Assembly (NCBI GenBank): GCA_903862805.1
Contig: CAIOZP010000094.1
Coordinates: 1-13,295 of the forward strand
DNA: 13,295 nt
DNA from: an uncultured Fibrobacterota bacterium
Lineage (GTDB): Bacteria; Fibrobacterota; Chitinivibrionia; Chitinivibrionales; CAIOZP01
Direction: 5' to 3'
Part shown: positions 7,629-13,295 of the stretch, in pieces
Position numbering within the stretch: position 1 is the first letter of the stretch
Layout of the letters: the number at the start of each line of letters is the position of its first letter
Made by a program: the position numbers and the translations under genes
Notes under the pieces: generated by a model
The model's database searches: none
What the model was told of the DNA's origin: nothing
Seen by the model: the letters and a program-made list of their open reading frames with translations, nothing else

Positions 7629-8843
7629 TCACCCTTCTAACAGGAAGTTTAAAAACATCTCTAACAATAGGCCAATCCCCCAAACGAAAAGCACAACGCC
7701 GGCCATTACTCCAAGCGCGGCACAGATAATGCCGACAATCAGCCCTTTTTTTCTTGAAGTCCTCCAGCTTACATCAGGTTCGTTTTCCCCTGCCGTTGTG
7801 TCGTTTTTCAAAGACGCATCGAATAATTCTCCGGTGTGATAGGCAATTGGCTTCAAACCCTTCGATGTGTCGGCCGAAATCTTGCAGATTGTTTTTCGGG
7901 GCCAGCTCTTTTCAAGCTTTGCCTTTACGCGATAAAAGGTATCGGGGATTTCCTGCGATCCGAGCTTTTCAATATTCACTTTTGCCACATATCGATACAT
8001 GGAATTGGAACTTTCCATAGTATTGAGATGAAGTCCGTCTTCACAACGGGCATCTTTCTGAAATATCAGCGGGCCGCGCGTCTTCCAGGCGAAATCGCGA
8101 TCACGGTCTGCCAAGGTTGTATTGCCAATCAGTCCGGTAGCCGCACGGTAAAGTTCATCTGGATCAAGCGATGACGAACTGATCTCGAATTTCACGCTGT
8201 CATTTGTATTGATTCGATTGTGCCAATATTGCGCGTTGATGGCTTCAAGAAGAACCATGCCAAACCCGGGAATATCTGTGCGATAATATTCTGATGGAGT
8301 TGCCTTGTCTTCGATACTGATCTTCATTGGAAGGCGGCGGCTATTCAGATTTTTCAGTTTGAAATAAACGCATGTAGTCAGATCGCCAGTTCTTAGATCA
8401 GTCCGGATTTCTCCTGTCAGAAGTAGCCGAAGATCATTTTCTGCGCGGTCAACCGCAGTGGGGATTGGATCAGAAATTGGTAGCAAACGAAACTGCCTGT
8501 AAGTTTTAAGTTCGTTTATATACGCTTCCCGAAATCTTTTTACGACATTGGAATCGGCGGCGCCAGCACATTCAAAATCGCCTACAGTCAGATAGATATG
8601 CGGCGTGGTTTCGCTGCGATCAAACGATTCAGTGAGCATGGTGTCCGCTTCGAGGCTTTTATCGATTTCTGGGCCTCGTGTCCAAACAGTTTTCGGAGGA
8701 TTTGCGTCGGAAGTGTTTTTCGGAACTACCCCGCCAGTTGGCTGTTCTATAACAGTGTCTAAAACTTTGTAGTGCGGAACCTGTTCGTCAGCAATGGCGG
8801 CGAACACGAAAACCATGATGATTAGCAGAGATTTTGTTTTCAT
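7629..8843 (-). CDS. Exported protein of unknown function with C-terminal membrane segment
   Basis: A 404-residue protein from the ATG at 8843. That start is preferred over the ATG at 8888 because it opens directly into a clean signal peptide (MKTKSLLIIMVFVFAAIADE, cleavage likely after AIA). Neither start has a good ribosome site. The segment near residues 80-110 (YLTVGDFECAG, then a helix and YRQFRLLP) has the shape of the CsgG/curli-like fold seen in proteins that begin with a 'V-x-DF' strand, but I cannot confirm this. The middle is mixed and soluble. Near the end, after a charged stretch (WRTSRKKG), comes a long hydrophobic region GLIVGIICAALGVMAGVVLF and onwards, enough for one or two membrane passes. 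A periplasmic body held by a C-terminal inner-membrane anchor fits. I do not recognise the family. Confidence 0.8.
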   Translation of the reverse strand: MKTKSLLIIMVFVFAAIADEQVPHYKVLDTVIEQPTGGVVPKNTSDANPPKTVWTRGPEIDKSLEADTMLTESFDRSETTPHIYLTVGDFECAGAADSNVVKRFREAYINELKTYRQFRLLPISDPIPTAVDRAENDLRLLLTGEIRTDLRTGDLTTCVYFKLKNLNSRRLPMKISIEDKATPSEYYRTDIPGFGMVLLEAINAQYWHNRINTNDSVKFEISSSSLDPDELYRAATGLIGNTTLADRDRDFAWKTRGPLIFQKDARCEDGLHLNTMESSNSMYRYVAKVNIEKLGSQEIPDTFYRVKAKLEKSWPRKTICKISADTSKGLKPIAYHTGELFDASLKNDTTAGENEPDVSWRTSRKKGLIVGIICAALGVMAGVVLFVWGIGLLLEMFLNFLLEG

Positions 8844-9130
8844 TCTAATTATTTCGTTGACTGATTTATCTATGATTTTTATCCGCATGACAAAGCGCCA
8901 AATCCCAATATCGATTACTTACGGCTCGAAAAAGTTCTTATGGAATAAGCTTCTGGTTCCGCAGAGAATATACACATGCCAGATAGATCATGCAAGTTTC
9001 ATAAACGTACGCTCCGGTTTTGCTCAATGCAATTGTTGAACGACCATATTCAGGTAGATATTTGTTTCTTAAACTCACGTATTTGTTGCAATCTGAGGTC
9101 GGTTGTCCCAAAGAAAAGTAACGAAAAACG

Positions 9131-9142
9131 GATTGGCCAATC
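9131..9142. repeat. Perfect 12-bp palindrome GATTGGCCAATC
   Basis: GATTGGCCAATC reads the same on both strands. It stands in the long intergenic region, 14 bases left of the Fur-like stretch and about 240 bases upstream of the TIGR02147 start. It could be an operator half-site pair or chance; no second copy was seen in the window. Confidence 0.5.
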
Positions 9143-9155
9143 AGTTTACTTATTC

Positions 9156-9174
9156 AATAATCATTATCATTGAT
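9156..9174. promoter_or_regulatory. Fur-box-like sequence
   Basis: AATAATCATTATCATTGAT matches the 19-base classical Fur box (read as GATAATGATTATCATTATC) at 14 of 19 positions by my count. Fur is an iron-responsive repressor that binds such AT-rich repeats. The region is AT-rich, so a chance match is possible, and the site is far from either flanking start codon. Confidence 0.28.
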
Positions 9175-9347
9175 AAGTTTTCACAGATTTCGAAGGCACG
9201 GTGTTTAGTGAAATGTATCCATTTTATTGCAGGGTTATTCAAACATCCGCTAAATTATCATAATAGTACGAATATGAATTGTTATGTGTTTAGTAAATCA
9301 CCAAGCACTTTCGATTCATGACGATAGATTTATCTCTCCCAAAGGGC

Positions 9348-9353
9348 TATATT
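9348..9353 (+). promoter_or_regulatory. Possible -10 box (TATATT) for the TIGR02147 gene
   Basis: TATATT within GCTATATT lies 29 bases before the ribosome-site and start pair at 9371-9385, giving a leader of plausible length. The -35 position 17 bases upstream reads TAGATT, a poor match. Low confidence. Confidence 0.25.
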
Positions 9354-9382
9354 ATCCTCGGACAGTCTGTAGAGGAAATCTT

Positions 9383-10210
9383 ATGGTAAATATTCGCGAG
9401 TACCTGGATTACCGTCGGTTTTTGGCAGATATTCTTGCCGAAAAGCGTGAACTTGGTACAGCTTATACCATGAGAGCTATTCAGAAACGGCTGGGAATCA
9501 ATTCCAGCGGACATCTAAGCAATCTGATTGCCGGACGCACGAATCTTTCACTTGAGCTGGCATCTAAAATCGGCGATATTTTTTCGTTGTCCGAGGTCGA
9601 AAAAACCTATTTCAAAACGATGATACTTTTTTCACATGCGCGTACAGTTGACGAAAAGAACCATTTCTTTGAACAAATGCTTGCATATCGGCGTACGGAA
9701 CCGAAACTGCTCGAAAACGATGCCCTCAACATATTCAGCAAATGGTATTACGCTCCGATTCGTGAACTGCTGAATCTTGAACAGACTGATGATTATGCCG
9801 TGATCGGTCGCCGGATCATTCCGGCATTAAATGAAAAAGAAGTTGCCAGGTCAGTTGATGTATTGGTAAAAGGCGGCTTTATCAAAAAAAATGATGCTGG
9901 CAAATGGGAACGATGCGACGCAGCGCTTTCTACCGGTGATGATGTCAAATCATTTCTGATAGTGCGGTTTCAGAAGGAGATGATGGATCTTGCAACACTG
10001 TCGCTGACAGCACCTCTTGACGACAGGGATATTTCAGGTGTAACGTTGACGCTTTCAAAACAAAGTATTCCAATATTGAAAGAAGAGATCAGGAATTTCC
10101 GCAAACGTGCCATGCAAATCGCGCTGGATGATGCGGAACCCGACAGGGTTTATCGATGCAGTATTCAGCTTTTCCCCCTGACACGAGGAGCCGATAATGT
10201 CAATTCTTAA
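9383..10210 (+). CDS. TIGR02147-family protein (Fibrobacter-type regulator)
   Basis: A 275-residue protein, close to the usual length of TIGR02147, a paralogous family first described from Fibrobacter succinogenes and also found in Bdellovibrio and relatives. The typical opening is present: VNIREYLDYRRFLADIL and then a helix-turn-helix-like segment (IQKRLGINSSGHLSNLIAG, then LELASKIGDIFSLSEVEKTYF) that resembles HTH repressors. The rest matches the family's second domain (FSKWYYAPIRELL; VDVLVKGGFIKKNDAGKW). AGAGGA at 9371-9376 sits 6 bases before the ATG at 9383; this start is chosen over the open frame that begins 99 bases upstream because of that site and because homologues begin in this way. 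Its end overlaps the lipoprotein start by 14 bases, so the two are translationally coupled. A DNA-binding or regulatory role is inferred. Confidence 0.9.
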   Translation: MVNIREYLDYRRFLADILAEKRELGTAYTMRAIQKRLGINSSGHLSNLIAGRTNLSLELASKIGDIFSLSEVEKTYFKTMILFSHARTVDEKNHFFEQMLAYRRTEPKLLENDALNIFSKWYYAPIRELLNLEQTDDYAVIGRRIIPALNEKEVARSVDVLVKGGFIKKNDAGKWERCDAALSTGDDVKSFLIVRFQKEMMDLATLSLTAPLDDRDISGVTLTLSKQSIPILKEEIRNFRKRAMQIALDDAEPDRVYRCSIQLFPLTRGADNVNS

Positions 10211-11711
10211 ATTTTTTGCAGTGTGCATGTTGCTTCTGCTTTGTTGTTTCGGATGTTCAGTCTCGCCCTCCTCGTCAAAAGGCGGTGCTCTTGAAGACGG
10301 AAATGCCATTGCAGGAATTGTGCATGACAGTTCGGGATCGGTCGCACAGCGGGCGCTGGTTGTTGCAGTTCCGGCAACCTTCGATCCATCAAAAGATGTA
10401 GTTCCTTCCAGTGATTCAGTCCGAACTGATTCCGCCGGAAAATTTGCACTTCATTTATCATTCACAAGTCCCGCTCAATTGTGGATTACTACCCTGGCTG
10501 GCAATGTCGCTTTCATCGGATCAGTTCTTTCAGGAGCGCAGCTTGATGGTGTGAAATGTGTCGGGCCAAGTACCATGAAATTGACTGTTCCGCAAAACAC
10601 CGTTGGGTCAACAATCTATGTAGGCATTATGGGGACACCATTCATTGAAAAAATTCTTGTGGCAGATACGCTTCTGAACATTACTGGTCTTGCCTCACTT
10701 TCGGCCGGATCTCTCTTTTACAAAGATTCAGCTGGAATCGAAACTATTGTAACCGACAGCCTTAATGTTCCAGCTGGAAACTCCGTTTATGTGAGCGGCA
10801 ATAGTGTTCAATGGGCCAGCTTCACTCTGCCGGGTGTAAGTTCAGGAGCGAATTCGATTCTCATGCAGGGAGACACTCTCGTTTTCGCAGATTCCACCGG
10901 CATCCGCCGATTCAAGTTTGCAGAAGGGAAATTCACTTTGCTGGATAATCCCGTAACTGGAGCGCCTGTTTACGATGTTAAGCAGTTCGGAAACAGAATA
11001 GTTTACGGCCTCGATTTTGGCTTTGGCTTCTGTGATGCAAATGGCGTCTGTTCAACTATCACCCAAAACAGCGTTAATAACCCATTGGCCAGGGTTTTAC
11101 ATATCGAGGTGGCTTCAGCCCATCGCTTATACTTTGTATGTGACGATGCAAGTTCGATTCTTTATGTGATGGATGATACCGGTACATCGCCCCTTCCTGT
11201 TATGGGTGTGCTCTATGTAACAGCCTTCACCGCAAATCCATCGGATGGTAGCGCTTTCAGTTACGTTGAAGCTGATAGCATGTTCTATTCAATGACAGTT
11301 TCCGGCGCTTACTCATATGCTCAAGATACCCGACCGCTTGTTCTTCGGGATAACGTAACACACTTGGTGACCATTACACACATGGTATCGTATCATGGCA
11401 CTATCTGGGCAACTCCACCAATGGGACTTTACAAGCTTGAGTCATCTCTTGCCACTGACCTGCAATCTCAGATTATCAACGATACAATTACCGATTTGAA
11501 GATTTCATCAGCCGGATCGGTCTGGATGATAGGCGCAAGCGGAACTGCCGATATTTATTCGCAATCTGTTGGCTACAGACTTTTTTCGTCTGCCAATTCT
11601 CCATTGTCAACCGTATGCAAACCGAAGGCACTCTCGGTACAGGGCAGTATCGGATGGATCTCGACCAGCGATGGGCAACTCTTTCGCATAAAAGCAGAGG
11701 GCTGCAACTGA
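10197..11711 (+). CDS. Large lipoprotein coupled to the TIGR02147 gene
   Basis: A 504-residue protein with an N-terminal signal sequence ending in LLCCFGC (Cys20, probable lipidation site) and a Ser-rich linker. Residues about 35-115 (IAGIVHDSSGSVAQRALVVA, then SVRTDSAGKFALHL) resemble a carboxypeptidase-regulatory-like, Ig-like beta-sandwich domain. The remainder consists of repeated beta-strand-rich blocks with no catalytic motif that I recognise; a beta-propeller-like fold is possible. The start is supported by GAGGAG at 10185-10190, which lies inside the upstream gene, and by the lipobox. TIGR02147 genes in Fibrobacterota often sit directly before such lipoproteins, so the pair may be a regulator and its cell-surface target. 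That pairing is from general knowledge; the function is unknown. Confidence 0.88.
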   Translation: MSILKFFAVCMLLLLCCFGCSVSPSSSKGGALEDGNAIAGIVHDSSGSVAQRALVVAVPATFDPSKDVVPSSDSVRTDSAGKFALHLSFTSPAQLWITTLAGNVAFIGSVLSGAQLDGVKCVGPSTMKLTVPQNTVGSTIYVGIMGTPFIEKILVADTLLNITGLASLSAGSLFYKDSAGIETIVTDSLNVPAGNSVYVSGNSVQWASFTLPGVSSGANSILMQGDTLVFADSTGIRRFKFAEGKFTLLDNPVTGAPVYDVKQFGNRIVYGLDFGFGFCDANGVCSTITQNSVNNPLARVLHIEVASAHRLYFVCDDASSILYVMDDTGTSPLPVMGVLYVTAFTANPSDGSAFSYVEADSMFYSMTVSGAYSYAQDTRPLVLRDNVTHLVTITHMVSYHGTIWATPPMGLYKLESSLATDLQSQIINDTITDLKISSAGSVWMIGASGTADIYSQSVGYRLFSSANSPLSTVCKPKALSVQGSIGWISTSDGQLFRIKAEGCN

Positions 11712-11824
11712 CGGAATAAAACTTCGTAACTGAAATTACGCGACAGATGTAAACCGGCTTGAATTTGCATTATTATGGTGATACTACATTGAGCTTCAGG
11801 AATAATTTCAAAGAAAGAACCGAT

Positions 11825-12640
11825 ATGAGCCGTTTCATAGCGTCAATCGCGGGAATACTTATTACCGCAGGGCTTTCCCTCTCCCAGACAACCTTGTCGA
11901 AAGCAACAGATTTTACGGTAACAGACATTTCAGGAAAGCAACAGAACCTCTATTCCTACCTCGGGGCGGGGAAATATGTGCTGCTCGATTTCCTGTCGAG
12001 CTCCTGACCATCCTGTCCTATTGAGATCGGGTATCTCAACAGTGCATATGAAGAATATAATTCGAACAAGGCAGGGCTGATTGTCATGTCGATATTCATT
12101 GACGGCGACGATGGCGGCGTCACATCATACGATGAGGGGGCGGGCGGGTCTAACGCAGGTGGTACATCTGTCGAATATCTCTCTGTCTCCGGGAGCAGCG
12201 GAGGTAGCGGTCTGTTCAGTCAATTCAATATCGGAACCACCCCGACATGTATCTTGATTGCCCCAAATGATTCGATAGTTGAACAGGACATCTGGCCTAT
12301 TGGCCCTTCAGCTCCGAACGCGCTCGACTCCACACTCGCCCTGTATAATATCTCGAAAACAGCGGTTCCTGTTGTCGCAGAGCTTGATAAACCCGAACGT
12401 GGACAAAGCATCAGTGTCAGGAACGAAATGTTATTTATCGGTCTCGACAAATCGTCCGGATGCAGTCTGGCACTTCTCTCGCTTGACGGGAAAAAACTTG
12501 CGTCGTTCCAGCTCAACAATCTGCCAGCAGGAGAATCCTCACTCTCATTGAAATCCTTTGGTAGCGAAATCCACGGAGTAAATATTGTCCGTCTTGAAAG
12601 CGGAGGGAGATGCGGCTCTGTCATCGTTTTCATGCCCTGA
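11825..12640 (+). CDS. Exported thioredoxin/TlpA-like selenoprotein (U-P-S-C), with in-frame UGA at 12005-12007
   Basis: A 271-residue product if the UGA at 12005 is read as selenocysteine (residue 61). Residues 1-22 form a signal peptide (MSRFIASIAGILITAGLSLS). The TlpA/AhpC-like fold follows: ATDFTVTDISGKQ, LYSYLGAGKYVLLDFLSSS, then U61-P-S-C64 exactly where thioredoxins have CxxC, then helix and strand (IEIGYLNSAYEEY, LIVMSIFIDGDD) and a cis-proline-type block (NIGTTPTCILIAP). The frame continues past the UGA for 210 codons without another stop to UGA at 12638. The last 70 or so residues (LLSLDGKKLASFQLNNLPAG and GVNIVRLESGG, ending VIVFMP) resemble type IX secretion C-terminal sorting domains. 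A SECIS-like hairpin lies at 12018-12042. A normal gene caller would report two separate open frames (to 12007 and from 12086). The ATG at 11825 is chosen because it opens the signal peptide; its ribosome site is weak. A stop-codon mutation is the alternative, but the paralogue with UGA at the same site argues against it. Confidence 0.88.
12018..12042 (+). promoter_or_regulatory. SECIS-like hairpin of the first selenoprotein gene
   Basis: TTGAGAT (12021-12027) pairs perfectly with ATCTCAA (12033-12039) around a CGGGT loop; beyond an A-C mismatch, CT (12018-12019) pairs with AG (12041-12042). The loop starts 21 bases after the UGA and has G as its second base, as in the bacterial SECIS consensus (loop G among the first two bases, roughly 16-37 nt from UGA). 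The bulged U of the E. coli element is absent, so it is less canonical than the second one. Confidence 0.68.
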
Positions 12641-12674
12641 CCAGTAATTAAAACCTATACGGTGTCATCAATTC

Positions 12675-12836
12675 AAGGAGTTATGAATGAAAACTTTCGG
12701 ATCACTATTGTTGCCAATTTTGCAAACGAATCTTTACCTTTTCGAGGGGTTGGGCAAAATAGCCAAAGACGTTCATATATCATCCATCTGTAGATTAATC
12801 CTCAGCCAAAGGGTGTGGAGCCCCTTCTTGAATTAG
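12675..12836 (+). other. Strong ribosome site followed by a short frame (possible gene remnant)
   Basis: AAGGAG at 12675-12680 is followed, 6 bases on, by an ATG at 12687 that opens a 49-codon frame (MKTFGSLLLPILQTNLYLF..., stop TAG at 12834). The first dozen residues look like a signal peptide start, but nothing after them resembles a known protein. An overlapping ATG at 12683 opens a 36-codon frame in another phase. It lies between the two selenoprotein genes. It could be the decayed head of a third exported gene, a leader peptide, or chance. The ribosome site is the only good signal. Confidence 0.3.
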
Positions 12837-12880
12837 CATTCAATTAATTGGAACTTTTATTACTTTCAAGGAGAATTTGC

Positions 12881-13295
12881 ATGAAGATGCTCAAAACGCT
12901 TCTGATCGGCTTGTTTCTGACGACTCTCGCACATGCTACAGTGAGAACAGCTGCTGATTTCAGCTGCCAGGATGTGAACGGCAAGCAATATCATCTCTAT
13001 GACCTGCTTGATGCTGGCAAGGTGGTGGTGCTCGACTTCACCAATGGTGGCTGAGGCGGTTGCATGCGTGCCGGTGGCCGCCTCGATACCTTATATGATA
13101 AATTCGGACGCAACAGTTATGATGTGGTGTTCCTGTCGATATGCGACGGCGATGAGCCGATTCAGGCTCTGCTCGACAGCTACGCTTCCGTTGGATGCAC
13201 TCCCCGGTTCCCCATTGTGGATTCTGCCGGCGGTGCCGACAAAGTGGGTGCAGGCTTACTCTATGCGTACATGAGCGGCACTAGCGGCACTGACA
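12881..13295 (+). CDS. Second exported thioredoxin-like selenoprotein (U-G-G-C), right end cut by the window
   Basis: The gene starts at ATG 12881 with AAGGAG at 12868-12873, and runs off the right edge (138 codons visible). Residues 1-18 are a signal peptide (MKMLKTLLIGLFLTTLAHA region). The thioredoxin-like domain begins TAADFSCQDVNGKQYHLYD and LLDAGKVVVLDFTNGG; then comes UGA (13052-13054, residue 58) in U58-G-G-C61, at the CxxC position. The frame stays open to the edge and reads as the same fold: LDTLYDKFGRNSYDVVFLSI and GCTPRFPIVDSAGG, with a likely cis-proline region. Over the 35 residues up to the UGA it shares 18 identical positions with the first selenoprotein (my count, U included), so the two are paralogues. 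A fdhF-like SECIS follows the UGA. Role: a periplasmic or surface thiol/selenol oxidoreductase, such as a peroxide or disulfide reductase; the substrate is not readable. A standard gene caller would stop at 13054. Confidence 0.88.
13055..13082 (+). promoter_or_regulatory. SECIS hairpin of the second selenoprotein gene, fdhF-like
   Basis: After 11 bases from the UGA, GCG (13066-13068), bulged T (13069), GCC (13070-13072), loop GGT (13073-13075), GGC (13076-13078) and CGC (13079-13081) form a 3 bp plus bulged U plus 3 bp hairpin. As I recall it, the E. coli fdhF element is GGU, bulged U, GCA, loop GGUC, UGC, ACC, also 11 bases after its UGA. The bulged U and the loop G-U, which SelB contacts, therefore occupy the same positions. 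An alternative outer pairing GGCGG (13055-13059) with CCGCC (13078-13082) competes with part of it. Confidence 0.8.

Larger units (their letters stand above)
8844..9382. other. AT-rich intergenic region without a convincing gene
   Basis: About 540 bases between two divergently transcribed genes. The open frames here are short (under 85 codons), lack ribosome sites and have no family-like sequence. The region is visibly more AT-rich than the flanking genes. It contains a perfect 12-bp palindrome (9131-9142), a Fur-box-like stretch (9156-9174) and possible promoter boxes near 9348. No tRNA or other structured RNA was recognised. Confidence 0.6.

Noticed and set aside
8794..9321. Three short plus-strand frames in the AT-rich gap
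   Set aside because: They overlap one another, lack ribosome sites, and one starts inside the signal-peptide region of the opposite-strand gene.
11725..11740. Small hairpin CGTAA/TTACG after the large lipoprotein gene as a terminator
   Set aside because: Only 5 bp with a 6-base loop and no T-run after it.
12638..12793. Readthrough of the second UGA (12638) of the first selenoprotein gene into the downstream frame
   Set aside because: The frame does stay open to TAG at 12791-12793 and is again followed by CCA, but the added sequence has no UxxC or family resemblance, I found no good hairpin, and the protein already ends in a natural C-terminal strand.
12809..12826. Hairpin AAGGG/CCCTT ahead of the second selenoprotein gene as a terminator or attenuator
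   Set aside because: Five base pairs with an 8-base loop and no following T-tract; too weak to call.
12005..13054. Genome-wide recoding of UGA (as Gly or Trp) as the reason for the in-frame UGAs
   Set aside because: UGA is a plausible ordinary stop for pyk, the ammonia-lyase, the large lipoprotein and the first selenoprotein itself, and no other gene in the window has internal UGA. The two internal UGAs fall only at the UxxC site.

Overview
The window looks like a piece of a Gram-negative chromosome, most likely from the Fibrobacterota or a near relative such as Chitinispirillia. This rests on family-level features: a TIGR02147-type regulator overlapping a lipoprotein gene, an AgmX/PglI C-terminal protein, several Sec lipoproteins, and a secreted protein whose tail resembles a type IX secretion sorting domain. 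The placement is an inference from gene families; there is no rRNA or other marker here. Standard genetic code fits all ordinary genes, and UGA serves as a normal stop for several of them.

Left part (1-3700). The 3' part of an aromatic amino acid ammonia-lyase gene enters from the left edge and ends at a strong hairpin. Three genes follow on the minus strand: an FGE/SUMF1-like lipoprotein, then an overlapping pair made of an L,D-transpeptidase (YkuD) gene and a MurC/Mpl-like Mur ligase gene, which form a small peptidoglycan operon.

Middle (3700-8850). On the plus strand lie an AgmX/PglI (TonB-like) envelope protein, a small lipoprotein and a complete pyruvate kinase. On the minus strand lie a 90-residue protein whose stop abuts that of pyk, and a secreted protein of unknown function with a C-terminal membrane segment. 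A 540-base AT-rich gap without a convincing gene separates this part from the next. It holds a 12-bp perfect palindrome and a Fur-box-like sequence.

Right part (9380-13295). A TIGR02147 regulator overlaps a large lipoprotein gene. After these come the most notable elements of the window: two tandem genes for exported thioredoxin/TlpA-like proteins, each interrupted by an in-frame UGA at the place of the first active-site cysteine (U-P-S-C in the first, U-G-G-C in the second). Both reading frames continue past the UGA, as conserved thioredoxin-fold sequence. A hairpin lies directly downstream of each UGA, where bacterial SECIS elements sit. The second hairpin has the same layout as the E. coli fdhF SECIS, base for base in spacing: 11 nt after UGA, 3 bp, bulged U, 3 bp, GGU loop. 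I read the two as tandem paralogous selenoproteins. A plain gene caller would split the first gene in two and truncate the second. The first also carries a C-terminal beta-rich tail that looks like an outer-membrane/type IX sorting signal, which would make it an exported, possibly surface-sorted selenoprotein redoxin.
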